Assembly (NCBI GenBank): GCA_013139345.1
Contig: WTAY01000131.1
Location: 1-26,860 of the forward strand
Reading direction: 5' to 3'
Length of the DNA: 26,860 bases
Origin: Methylophaga sp.
Lineage (GTDB): Bacteria > Pseudomonadota > Gammaproteobacteria > Nitrosococcales > Methylophagaceae
Shown: positions 1-7,180 of the stretch, in pieces
Layout: each line of letters opens with the position of its first letter
Position numbering within the stretch: position 1 is the stretch's first letter
The notes under the pieces: generated by a model
The model's input: the letters and a program-made list of their open reading frames with translations, nothing else
What the model was told of the DNA's origin: nothing
The model's database searches: none
Program-made: the position numbers and the translations under genes

Positions 1-442
1 GTAAGTCACCAGTGACTTCATCGTCTCTATCCATCCCGAGTGACTTTCTAAGTGTTTCGCTCGTGGATTTAAGAGCAACCGCGCCAGCACTGACCGCACG
101 CATGACTTGTAATGCCTCTGTTGTGTCAGTGGCTTCGAGAACTTCTATAGCCTCTGCCATTGCCATCCGTAAGCGTTTCACTTGTGCTAAATCATCATGA
201 ATGAGACTAGCTACCTCACGCTTGATTTCTTCAATTGCTGTGGCGTCATGTAGAAGTTCGTCCGTTGCTTTGTTAATGACCGACTGTTTGAGTTCACCTT
301 TCTTCACCATGTGATCGGCAAATAGACGCTTGACGGATGATACAGACATGTTTGTTTGGTCTGAGATACTTGTGATTGTGTATCCTGCCGCTCTTAGTAT
401 TAGAGCCTGCTTTTTCTGTGCTGGTGTTATGTGTTTAGACAT
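1..442 (-). CDS. HTH DNA-binding protein, C-terminally cut by window edge
   Basis: Open frame read by hand from ATG at 442 down to base 2 with no stop, so at least 147 codons; the 3' end lies outside the window. The N-terminus (MSKHITPAQKKQALILRAAG then YTITSISDQTNMSVSSVKRL) has the spacing of a helix-turn-helix of the resolvase or terminase-small-subunit kind, residues about 7-40. The rest (residues 45-147) is charged and helical, with no motif I recognise. It starts 12 nt after the stop of the putative Rep gene and is the last visible member of a minus-strand operon. A DNA-packaging, copy-control or partition adaptor of the mobile element is possible; the function is unknown. Confidence 0.6.
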   Translation of the reverse strand, partial: MSKHITPAQKKQALILRAAGYTITSISDQTNMSVSSVKRLFADHMVKKGELKQSVINKATDELLHDATAIEEIKREVASLIHDDLAQVKRLRMAMAEAIEVLEATDTTEALQVMRAVSAGAVALKSTSETLRKSLGMDRDDEVTGDL

Positions 443-454
443 GAAAATCCTTGT

Positions 455-1267
455 TTATTTGGCGCTATACATTTTGATTGAGGTTCGGTCTTGCTCATAA
501 AGTTCTTTGGCTACCTGCCCTATTCGTTGTGTGCGAGATAAAGTGTTTGTGTGTGGCATGAAGACCTTATTCCAGCCAACGTGCTTTAAACAGTATTTTG
601 CGTGACTTTTACCTCCTCCTTTTTCATCTTCTAGCGAAAGCAAACGGGTTTCATTCCTCTTGAATATGGTATTGGCAGGGCCATTTATGGTGCGAATCGC
701 ACCACACACGATTTCTTTCTGTTCTGGTGTAAGTAGAATGGAGCCGTGTATGTGTGGGCGGCCTTTGAAGCGATTCCATCCACCACTTTTACCGTCATTC
801 TTAATTACAGCTTCGATAGCAAGCCAGAAATCAGCTTCACAGCCGATACGTTTAAGTCGTTTAGAAAGCTTGTCATGGATAATCGACAATCCTCCTTCTT
901 TCATTGCTTTACGGGTAAAGTCTGGTGTGAGATTGAATGTAAGTCGGTAAGGTATAGAGGCAGAGTTTCTTTCTGCTAACAGTTCAATAGCTGATTGGTA
1001 GTATATTGCTCTCAGCTTGTCTGTTGTATCTCTCCATTTAGGTGGGATGAAGGGAGTGTTTATATATATTACTGGCTTACCATCGGGGCCACAAATAGGA
1101 CGGCTTCCTGTAGCCATTGCTAGCTCTAGCATTAAGACGTTTCTTTTGAATGTATTTGTGCTCATTAATGTTCGGTTTTTGCCCGATTTTTCTCTTTTAC
1201 GCGAAAGGAAACCGGTCATGTCTCGGCCAACAATTAATCCAGTGTTAGACGTGGCTATTTCAATCAT
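455..1267 (-). CDS. Putative HUH-type replication initiator (Rep-like)
   Basis: 270-residue protein if started at ATG 1267. It carries GRPHIHGSILLT, a His-x-His (HUH-type) metal-binding motif (H172, H174), followed about 50 residues later by AKYCLKHVGWN with Tyr225 and Lys228, the expected nucleophile position. In known families such proteins nick one strand at an origin to start rolling-circle replication of plasmids, filamentous phages or integrated satellites. Start: a GTG at 1324 would also be in frame but overlaps the upstream gene by 65 nt; ATG 1267 overlaps it by only 8 nt (ATGATTGA), fitting translational coupling. It sits in an operon of three small unknown genes. I infer an initiator; a relaxase-like or transposase-like HUH enzyme is an alternative. 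I saw no nick-site hairpin. Confidence 0.6.
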   Translation of the reverse strand: MIEIATSNTGLIVGRDMTGFLSRKREKSGKNRTLMSTNTFKRNVLMLELAMATGSRPICGPDGKPVIYINTPFIPPKWRDTTDKLRAIYYQSAIELLAERNSASIPYRLTFNLTPDFTRKAMKEGGLSIIHDKLSKRLKRIGCEADFWLAIEAVIKNDGKSGGWNRFKGRPHIHGSILLTPEQKEIVCGAIRTINGPANTIFKRNETRLLSLEDEKGGGKSHAKYCLKHVGWNKVFMPHTNTLSRTQRIGQVAKELYEQDRTSIKMYSAK

Positions 1268-1562
1268 TTTTTTTAATTGGTGGGAATCGACTGTTGGTGA
1301 CAGAGCAGCGTCCTCTGCGTTCACTACAACTAGATAGAATGCAGTCCTCGTACGGCGTTAAAACATGAATGATGTTTTGCTCTCTAGGGTCAGTTTTCCA
1401 ACGAATTTCTTTATGGCATAGAGGGCTCATTCCAGATGAAAAAGATATATCACCGGCTGCATTTTGGCAGATTGAGGCATTATAAAGATTATCCTCAAAA
1501 GCCGATAACTCGGATAGTGTGTGAATGGTAAGGCGGTTCCGTGCTTCTTCTAATGAAGTCAT
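1260..1562 (-). CDS. Hypothetical protein, Cys-containing, element operon
   Basis: 100 residues beginning MTSLEEARNRLTIHTLSEL. The ATG at 1562 is preferred over the in-frame ATG at 1577 because it follows a GGGAG ribosome site by about 8 nt and overlaps the stop of the preceding gene as ATGA. The protein has five Cys, three of them near the C-terminus (CILSSCSERRGRC), which could bind a metal, but no family is recognised. It lies between another hypothetical gene and the HUH Rep-like gene, overlapping both, so all three are probably co-translated. Confidence 0.5.
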   Translation of the reverse strand: MTSLEEARNRLTIHTLSELSAFEDNLYNASICQNAAGDISFSSGMSPLCHKEIRWKTDPREQNIIHVLTPYEDCILSSCSERRGRCSVTNSRFPPIKKND

Positions 1563-1927
1563 TGCTGCTTCTCCCATTGCTTGAATAATCTACTTGCTTC
1601 CATTTCAATAAGTTGAGAGCCACTGACGGAGTGCCAATCATCTTTCTTTGATCTGTCGGTATTCATTCCTTCAAAATACGATTTCAGTGCCGAAAATATG
1701 ACAAGGTTAAATTCACCACTTCTTGAGCCTCCCCACTGTTGATAAAGCTCTTCAAATGCCTCCATGTGTTGATTGTCGACCGCTATAGACATCGGTGTAT
1801 GACCACATACTTTTGCCGCTTTAACTTGTGCCGCTCGCCTAGCTCTCAGCCTTTGCATTTTCTCAGCAGGTGTAAAAGCTTTGCTTCCCATTGGTGCGGG
1901 GCCTCGCTTCTTTTTCTTTTCAATCAT
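1559..1927 (-). CDS. Hypothetical basic protein, first gene of element operon
   Basis: 122 residues from ATG 1927, chosen because GAGAAACTT precedes it and the upstream extension needs a TTG start at 1972. The N-terminus is strongly basic (MIEKKKKRGPAPMGSKAFTP, then AEKMQRLRARRAAQVKAAKV), like accessory DNA-binding proteins on plasmids and phages. The C-terminal half is amphipathic helix. No family is recognised. It overlaps the next gene by ATGA. It is probably the promoter-proximal gene of the Rep-like operon and may be a regulator or replication accessory; this is position-based inference only. Confidence 0.5.
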   Translation of the reverse strand: MIEKKKKRGPAPMGSKAFTPAEKMQRLRARRAAQVKAAKVCGHTPMSIAVDNQHMEAFEELYQQWGGSRSGEFNLVIFSALKSYFEGMNTDRSKKDDWHSVSGSQLIEMEASRLFKQWEKQQ

Positions 1928-1997
1928 AAGTTTCTCGACTCTTTTGTGACAAGCCTCAATTATACCAAACAATCGGTCACGTTACCAGTATTGAGCA

Positions 1998-2026
1998 TAA
2001 AAAACCCAGCGGTAAGTCTGGTTTGG
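1998..2026 (-). terminator. Probable intrinsic terminator of the serine recombinase gene
   Basis: On the minus strand the sequence downstream of the recombinase stop reads AACCAG-ACTTACCG-CTGGGTTTTTTAT: a short CCAG/CTGG stem with flanking A-T pairs followed by six T. Position and T tract fit a Rho-independent terminator, though the stem is short and has one imperfect pair. Confidence 0.45.
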
Positions 2027-2050
2027 TTTACTGAAATCGACTTGCACTCT

Positions 2051-2611
2051 TTAGGCGCTTAGAAGCCTGTAGACCGTTGTTTTTCCAAGACCGTACTCGT
2101 TCATCAGATCTTTGATTAAAACACCCTGAGAACGCTTCTTTTTAAGCTCTTCAACCTGTTCTGGTGTTAGCTTGGCTTTGGCACCAAATTTGACTCCTTT
2201 AGCAAGAGCTTTGGCAATCCCCTCTGTCTGTCGCTCACTCCGTAGGGCGGTTTCAAACTCTGCAATTGAAGCTAGCATGTTGAAAAGTAACTTACCAGTT
2301 GGCGTGGTCGTATCAATGTCTTGATCTAGCACTTTTAGCCCGATTTTTCTAACCCGCAAGTCATCGGCTATTTGTGTAAGGTGAAGCGTTGAGCGAGCAA
2401 GTCTGTCCAGTTTAGTAACCACAAGCACATCACCAGGTCTTAGCCACTTGAGGCACGATTGAAGCTCAGGTCGCTTGTCTGTTGTGCCTGAACGCTTTTC
2501 TTGAAATATTCTGCCATCATTGTCATCACAGCCATATGCGGTCAACTTATCAACCTGAACGGTTAGGTCTTGCCCAGTGCTGCTTACTCGTGCGTATCCA
2601 ATGTTAGCCAT
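2051..2611 (-). CDS. Serine site-specific recombinase (resolvase/invertase family)
   Basis: 186 residues. The N-terminal catalytic domain begins MANIGYARVSSTGQDLTVQV with the nucleophile Ser10 and Arg8 in the family's GYARVS motif. The helix-E region LVVTKLDRLARS and the LLFNMLASIAEFE region are typical of Tn3/Pin/Hin recombinases. The C-terminus (LTPEQVEELKKKRSQGV... then LGKTTVYRLLS) is a helix-turn-helix. Full length for the small-recombinase family. It cuts and rejoins DNA through a phosphoserine link to resolve multimers or invert a segment. ATG 2611 matches the usual start two to four residues before IGYARVS; ATG 2623 is also possible. It is probably a multimer-resolution or mobility gene of this element; no invertible segment was evident. 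Confidence 0.9.
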   Translation of the reverse strand: MANIGYARVSSTGQDLTVQVDKLTAYGCDDNDGRIFQEKRSGTTDKRPELQSCLKWLRPGDVLVVTKLDRLARSTLHLTQIADDLRVRKIGLKVLDQDIDTTTPTGKLLFNMLASIAEFETALRSERQTEGIAKALAKGVKFGAKAKLTPEQVEELKKKRSQGVLIKDLMNEYGLGKTTVYRLLSA

Positions 2612-2708
2612 TTTATTCCCCATTTAATGTTCCGCGTCATCTAGACGTTACGGGAATTTATTATGGGACATGATGAAGGACGCGTCAAGCCCGCATTGTT
2701 TGGTCGAG

Positions 2709-2729
2709 TACAAAACGTTCCGATTTGTA
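2709..2729. promoter_or_regulatory. Dyad TACAAA-N9-TTTGTA in the divergent intergenic region
   Basis: A 6-bp perfect inverted repeat with 9-nt spacer lies between the serine recombinase (minus) and the CDP-alcohol phosphatidyltransferase gene (plus). It could be a recombinase subsite or a repressor operator. A TATAAT hexamer at 2778-2783 is a candidate -10 for the plus-strand gene, with no good -35. Confidence 0.3.
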
Positions 2730-2807
2730 TACAATGCCGGAAAAAGAAAGTGCCCAGAATTTATTCCCAGCTTAGGTTATAATTCTTCGATTTAGTTGGG
2801 GCTGTAA

Positions 2808-3461
2808 ATGACTACCGTAAATTCAGAATCTAATGCGTTACAACCTACCATTTTATCTTATGTAAAAGATATTCCTAACCTGTGTTCACTTGCTGGATTA
2901 GCGTGCACACTATTAGCTATCTATTTCAGTATTTTAGGCGTTTATGCTGCCGCGATGATTGGTATGGTATGGGCTGTTGCATTTGATTGGGCTGATGGCC
3001 TTATTGCGCGCAGACTAAAAGGGCGTACAGGTAATGATCGAGCATTTGGTGGGCAACTTGATGTCTTGATCGATATTGTAAGCTATGGTGTCGCTCCTGC
3101 AATCCTTTTAATGAGTTATGGGAAGTTTGAGCCTGTATTTCTATTAGGTGCTTTTTTAATGCTCGCCGCCAGTGCAATAAGACTAAGTTACTTTAGTGTA
3201 TACGGCCTTGCTGGAGGCTCAAAATACACTGGGTTAGCACTTGATAACAACAGTCTAATACTTGTATTCATATTTTTATTTGAAGGCCTGTTTAGCGAGG
3301 GATCCTTTTCGATTGTTCTTTATATTAGTGGCGTAGGCCTTGCCGCTTTGAACGTATCACAAATTAAAACACCTAAACTTTCTGGTAACCCGGTCAATGT
3401 TTATATTCTTGCTTTTTACACCTTCGCAATAACAGCCATTTATGGTTGGAAACTTATTTAG
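2808..3461 (+). CDS. CDP-alcohol phosphatidyltransferase family membrane enzyme (PssA-like)
   Basis: 217-residue integral membrane enzyme. The signature is D60-x2-D63-G64-x2-A67-R68-x12-G81-x3-D85-x3-D89; the family norm has eight residues between AR and G, so four extra are present here (in RLKGRTGNDRAF). The following LIDIVSYGVAPAILL is typical of phosphatidylserine synthase-type members. Hydrophobic segments at about 25-58, 92-135 and 143-215 suggest five or six helices. The family displaces CMP from a CDP-alcohol by another alcohol to make phospholipids, at the inner membrane with divalent metal. It is followed 44 nt later by a cytidylyltransferase, so the pair may make and use a CDP-activated headgroup. 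The true substrate cannot be read from sequence. It lies inside the tRNA-Leu island, so it is unlikely to be the housekeeping pssA. Confidence 0.8.
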   Translation: MTTVNSESNALQPTILSYVKDIPNLCSLAGLACTLLAIYFSILGVYAAAMIGMVWAVAFDWADGLIARRLKGRTGNDRAFGGQLDVLIDIVSYGVAPAILLMSYGKFEPVFLLGAFLMLAASAIRLSYFSVYGLAGGSKYTGLALDNNSLILVFIFLFEGLFSEGSFSIVLYISGVGLAALNVSQIKTPKLSGNPVNVYILAFYTFAITAIYGWKLI

Positions 3462-3505
3462 TAAATAACAAAAATCACTTTTAATCTAGGAGTTAGATAG
3501 CACTA

Positions 3506-3964
3506 ATGGTTGTATATACGGTTGGTACCTTTGATTTATTACATGTTGGACATCTTGCATTATTGGAATACTGTGCCACGTTGGGCGACACTGTTGCTGT
3601 TGGTGTTGCTTCCGATGAAGTCGTAAAGTTATATAAGCCTAATATCCCTGTAATTCCACTTGAACAACGTATAGAAATGCTTAAGGCACTAAGCTGTGTA
3701 GATATTGTATTGCCGTATCATGAGTTGGATTATATTGAAGTTTGTAAGGAAGTTAAGGCTGATATTTTTGTTATTGGCGAAGACTGGGGAAGAAAACCTC
3801 ATAATCAAGGTATTGAGGAGTTTTTAAAATCTCAAGGTAAAGAGGTTGTTCAAGTTCAATACAACCCAAGAAATTCATCAACTAAAATTAAAAAAGATGT
3901 TTTGTCTTTGCATCAGATGGGTCAAAGGTTTGTTGAGGCAGAAAACGTTTCTTCCGCATTGTAA
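3506..3964 (+). CDS. TagD-type cytidylyltransferase
   Basis: 152 residues of the nucleotidyltransferase fold. GTFDLLHVGHL (residues 7-17) holds the HxGH motif (H13, G15, H16) that binds CTP. The late NSSTKIKKD motif matches the family's S-S-T-x-I element. Glycerol-3-phosphate and ethanolamine-phosphate cytidylyltransferases share this core; usual TagD length is about 130, and the extra residues here are C-terminal. It transfers CMP from CTP to a phosphorylated alcohol, giving a CDP-alcohol. Directly downstream of the CDP-alcohol phosphatidyltransferase and probably in one transcript ending at the terminator near 4101. An AGGAG lies about 13 nt before the ATG, longer than usual. The acceptor (phosphoglycerol, phosphoethanolamine, other) is not determined. 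Confidence 0.85.
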   Translation: MVVYTVGTFDLLHVGHLALLEYCATLGDTVAVGVASDEVVKLYKPNIPVIPLEQRIEMLKALSCVDIVLPYHELDYIEVCKEVKADIFVIGEDWGRKPHNQGIEEFLKSQGKEVVQVQYNPRNSSTKIKKDVLSLHQMGQRFVEAENVSSAL

Positions 3965-4100
3965 AACACATTCTGAGAACTCAACCCAGTTGACAGTAAA
4001 AAGAGGTGGCCAGATCATTAACGCTAAAAATAGCATAACAATCAGCAGTTTAGGTTGCTCGTCGAAGAGCGCATGACTCTCTGCTAGACATTTTTTAATT

Positions 4101-4125
4101 AAGCCTCGTTATGGGGCTTTTTTTA
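4101..4125 (+). terminator. Intrinsic terminator after the lipid cassette
   Basis: AAGCCTC (4101-4107) pairs with GGGGCTT (4113-4119), one T-G wobble, loop of 5 nt, followed by an uninterrupted T run. It lies 137 nt after the cytidylyltransferase stop and before the convergent integrase. Bases 3965-4100 hold no gene I can support. Confidence 0.75.
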
Positions 4126-4242
4126 TGTCAATATTTTGCCTTTCGCTCCACAAAATGCTACAAATAAACCTTGCTCTGCTTGCAGAGTACTCGTAACCAG
4201 TGCGGTCAAGATGTTGAGAGCCGCCTTATCGGCCATCTTTAC

Positions 4243-5748
4243 TTATGGCCACTGAACCCCACTAAAGTCCACATCAAAGTCTAGTTTGTCTATTACTTCC
4301 GTCTTCAATATGTCGACTGGGTAGCCTTTGAAGTAAACGTTTTTAAGAACTGCTGAGATGTTTTTCTCTTCTTTGTTTAAGTGCCCCGTGACGCCGGCAA
4401 GATACTGAACCTCTGTATTTTTGGCTAAAGCCTGATTGATAAAGCTGTGACGAAGGCTATGGAAGGTCTTTTTTCCTCCGACATGTACGTCCATTTTACC
4501 CAATAGATAGTTAAGCTTTTTAGTGACTGCCTTTTTGCCTGTTTTGATTTTACTAACCTCTGGAAACAAAGCATCTGTCTTGCGGGTATTAACAAAGCTA
4601 AGAAAGCCAATCTCAATCAACTTGTCAGCAATAGGTATGAATCTAATGCTGTTTTTATTCTTTACCGACTTTGTTTTCTTGCCTGTCTCTGGGTCAAATT
4701 CATTTTTGATGTCTAAGTACCAGCCTCCATCAAATTGCACAATATTCTTTTTTTCCAACTGCAAGAGTTCATTCATACGAGCACCTGTAAATAATGCCAG
4801 AGGAAACAGCCAGAATGTATAAGGCTCTTGAGTTCTTGTTTTTGCGATTTTACGCCACTTATTTTCTGTGAAGTGTGGGTGGGTAAAGATTTTGCTTAGG
4901 TCTACGTCATCAAAAGGCAATCGACGTTCTTTGTCTGGTGTTTGGTCTCGTTCATACTCAACTGAGTCAGCTACATTCCTATCGATGACATTGTCTTTAC
5001 ATGCCTTCGCGAAAAGGGTTCTTATTTTTCCAAAGTCCTGAGTTACTGTTTTAATACTTCGAAGCTTGGCTCTGGGTAGGTCTAAGAGTTTTATGTCTTC
5101 AAAACTCATATCTTTGTACTGGCTGGTAGGGGATCTGAAGCGAATCGGAAGGATACACAAGCCATCGTAGAGCTCTTCCATGTCGCCATTGGTGAACGAC
5201 TGTAAGTTACGGTTTTTACCTAGAATAAATGGCACTAAGCTGTATGTCGCTTTATAGCCATCAAGACTGTCTTGTTGGAGTTTTCTTCTCTTGCCTAATA
5301 CGACACGTAAGTATCTGGCGCTGAAGCTTTCCCATGTTTCGGTTGTGTGGTTATTAGCTGTCGCTTGCTTTGTGACTTGTTTAGTAGGGTCAATGCCTAA
5401 TTCTTTAGCAAACTCGGCATCATCTCTTCTAGCGGCTTTAAATAGTCGAAGTTCTTTAGCTTCATCACCTTCACCATCGGCTGTAATTTCATTACCATCA
5501 ACCATGCTGAAGAAATGCATTAATTCAGTGGTTATTGTTTCATCCTTTGCCATGCTTTCCAACTGCTCCAATATATTATCAACGCGCACACGATAAAGCC
5601 TTGCTCGTATGACTGCAAGCCTTTTGCTATCTGTCTTGAGAGAGTAGCGTATCTCACGCTTGTTCTTGAAATGTTTGCGGTATGCAAGTGGAATGATGAA
5701 GCGGAAGTAGAATGTGCCGTATCGGTTCTGGCATATATAGTTAGCCAT
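4243..5748 (-). CDS. Tyrosine recombinase (phage/island integrase)
   Basis: 501 residues from ATG 5748, which has AGGGGACGTA just upstream; an in-frame GTG at 5781 would overlap the dyads next to the tRNA. An N-terminal region (MANYICQNRYGTFYFRFIIP, basic) precedes a core-binding domain at about 130-260 and a C-terminal catalytic domain. Catalytic residues visible: Arg324 in ALFTGARMNELL, His430 and Arg433 in FHSLRHSF, His456 in GVTGHLNK, and Tyr472 in NVYFKGYP. Such enzymes insert islands or prophages into tRNA 3' ends. The gene starts 98 nt from the 3' end of tRNA-Leu and points away from it, the standard island layout, so it very probably integrated the elements to its left. Full length with no frame damage, so possibly active. 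Confidence 0.92.
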   Translation of the reverse strand: MANYICQNRYGTFYFRFIIPLAYRKHFKNKREIRYSLKTDSKRLAVIRARLYRVRVDNILEQLESMAKDETITTELMHFFSMVDGNEITADGEGDEAKELRLFKAARRDDAEFAKELGIDPTKQVTKQATANNHTTETWESFSARYLRVVLGKRRKLQQDSLDGYKATYSLVPFILGKNRNLQSFTNGDMEELYDGLCILPIRFRSPTSQYKDMSFEDIKLLDLPRAKLRSIKTVTQDFGKIRTLFAKACKDNVIDRNVADSVEYERDQTPDKERRLPFDDVDLSKIFTHPHFTENKWRKIAKTRTQEPYTFWLFPLALFTGARMNELLQLEKKNIVQFDGGWYLDIKNEFDPETGKKTKSVKNKNSIRFIPIADKLIEIGFLSFVNTRKTDALFPEVSKIKTGKKAVTKKLNYLLGKMDVHVGGKKTFHSLRHSFINQALAKNTEVQYLAGVTGHLNKEEKNISAVLKNVYFKGYPVDILKTEVIDKLDFDVDFSGVQWP

Positions 5749-5758
5749 TACGTCCCCT

Positions 5759-5782
5759 AGTGTGGACACTAAGTGGTACACT
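5759..5782. promoter_or_regulatory. Two abutting dyads between integrase and tRNA 3' end
   Basis: AGTGT-GG-ACACT (5759-5770) and AGTG-GTA-CACT (5772-5782) lie side by side just upstream of the integrase start. They share the AGTG/CACT half-site. They may be integrase arm-type sites, excisionase sites or an autoregulatory operator of the integrase promoter. No second copy of the tRNA 3' end (the expected outer att) was found elsewhere in the window. Confidence 0.4.
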
Positions 5783-5845
5783 TTAGGAGTTGCAATAGTT
5801 CTCTGTCATCTAAGCCGCTGATTTATAAGCGCCTTAATCTCAAAT

Positions 5846-5930
5846 TGGTACCGAGGGTCGGAATCGAACCGACACTTCCGAAGAAACCGGATTTTGAATC
5901 CGGCGCGTCTACCAGTTCCGCCACCCCGGC
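5846..5930 (-). tRNA. tRNA-Leu (anticodon CAA), with encoded CCA
   Basis: 85 nt, read on the minus strand: acceptor GCCGGGG (5' end at 5930) pairs with the segment before TACCA; anticodon stem CCGGA/TCCGG encloses the loop TTCAAAA, giving anticodon CAA (codon UUG). A long variable arm (TTTCTTCGGAAG region) marks a class II tRNA, and the T arm GTCGG-TTCGATT-CCGAC is perfect. The CCA end is encoded. The 3' end faces the integrase and is the inferred attachment site. The acceptor stem has one non-ideal pair. Confidence 0.95.
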
Positions 5931-5946
5931 CAAATTAAGAATGCTA

Positions 5947-5975
5947 ATTATAACGATATAGGGCGGCTATGGGAA
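5947..5975 (-). promoter_or_regulatory. Candidate promoter of tRNA-Leu
   Basis: On the minus strand a perfect TATAAT (5952 to 5947) lies 16 nt before the mature tRNA 5' end, with TTCCCA (4 of 6 to TTGACA) at 17 nt spacing. The strength is plausible for a tRNA gene. Confidence 0.5.
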
Positions 5976-6148
5976 GTGTTTATTAATTCTGTTGTCCACC
6001 TACTAGCTTTATTTCACTACTTATTTTTAAGAGATTGCTTGGCCATCTATGAATCAACTGCTCTTGTTGATTACTGTTATTAAAATAAGTTTTGATCTTA
6101 TAATCTTTATTGACCACAGTATTACAAAGAGTTTGATATGATCTCTTT

Positions 6149-7180
6149 ATGCAACGAACCGATTTTAAATTTGATTTACCTTCTGAGCTGATTGCTCAGT
6201 TTCCATCTGACCAGAGAACAGCAAGCAGACTCCTGTCGCTTAATGGGGATTCTGGTGATGTTAATGATCTCCAGTTCCTTGATTTACCAAGCTTATTAAA
6301 AGCTAATGACTTATTAGTTTTTAATAACACCAAGGTTATTCCTGCACGGTTACTCGGTCAGAAAGACAGTGGCGGCAAGATTGAAGTATTAGTCGAACGT
6401 GTTCTTGATGAACATCGGGTGTTCTCCCATATTCGTAGTAGTAAATCACTTAAAGTGGGTCGTCACTTATTACTTGAAGAAAGCCTAGATGTTGAAGTGT
6501 TAGGGCGGAAAGAGGCTTTATATGAGCTTTATTTTCATGGCGAATTATCTGCGACTCAAGCACTAGAGAAATATGGTCGGTTACCACTGCCTCCTTATAT
6601 TGAACGTGATGTTGATAAAGAAGACTTAGAGCGTTATCAAACCGTTTATGCTGAACATATTGGTGCGGTAGCTGCACCAACTGCTGGCTTGCACTTTGAT
6701 AAATCAATGATAGAAAAGATTGAAGCAATGGGTATAGAAACGGCACAGGTTACATTGCACGTTGGTGCAGGAACATTTCAACCTGTGCGTGTTGATGATA
6801 TTAAAACGCATCAAATGCACTCTGAGCGTATCGAAGTAACACAAGAAGTCTGTGCTCAAGTTAAAGCGACACATGCGCGAGGGGGGCGAGTAATTGCGGT
6901 CGGCACAACCAGTGTTCGTGCGTTGGAAAGTGCGTCACATTCGGGACAGATTGAGTCATTTAGCGGTGAAACAGAGATTTTTATATATCCGGGTTATCAA
7001 TTTAAAAGTGTTGATGCGATGATTACTAACTTTCATACCTCTGAATCAACTTTATTGATGTTAGTGTCAGCATTTGCTGGCAGAGATAATATTATGGCAG
7101 CCTACGATCACGCAATTGAACAGAAATATCGCTTTTTTAGTTATGGTGATGCCATGTTTTTAACCAAGAGAGAATCATGA
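6149..7180 (+). CDS. queA: S-adenosylmethionine:tRNA ribosyltransferase-isomerase
   Basis: 343 residues, full length. It transfers and isomerises the ribosyl part of SAM onto 7-aminomethyl-deazaguanine in tRNA to make epoxyqueuosine (queuosine pathway, cytoplasm). The family start FKFDLPSELIAQFPSDQRTA, then LLVFNNTKVIPARL, the GAVAAPTAGLHF segment and the late MITNFHTSESTLLMLVSAF block are all clear. It overlaps trmJ by ATGA, starting a queA-trmJ-cysE operon. There is no Shine-Dalgarno at the ATG; an in-frame stop at 6134-6136 rules out a longer protein. TATGAT at 6137-6142 is a possible -10 that would start the mRNA at about the ATG (see findings). Confidence 0.97.
   Translation: MQRTDFKFDLPSELIAQFPSDQRTASRLLSLNGDSGDVNDLQFLDLPSLLKANDLLVFNNTKVIPARLLGQKDSGGKIEVLVERVLDEHRVFSHIRSSKSLKVGRHLLLEESLDVEVLGRKEALYELYFHGELSATQALEKYGRLPLPPYIERDVDKEDLERYQTVYAEHIGAVAAPTAGLHFDKSMIEKIEAMGIETAQVTLHVGAGTFQPVRVDDIKTHQMHSERIEVTQEVCAQVKATHARGGRVIAVGTTSVRALESASHSGQIESFSGETEIFIYPGYQFKSVDAMITNFHTSESTLLMLVSAFAGRDNIMAAYDHAIEQKYRFFSYGDAMFLTKRES

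Noticed and set aside
2051..2808. Invertible segment controlled by the serine recombinase
   Set aside because: No pair of longer inverted repeats flanking a promoter or gene was found; only a short 6-bp dyad is present.
3846..4076. 76-codon plus-strand frame overlapping the cytidylyltransferase end
   Set aside because: Most of it lies in another frame of the cytidylyltransferase; the tail is low-complexity noncoding sequence before the terminator.
4126..4242. Second att site for the tRNA-Leu island just past the integrase
   Set aside because: No stretch matching the tRNA T-arm or acceptor end was found here or elsewhere to the left in the window.
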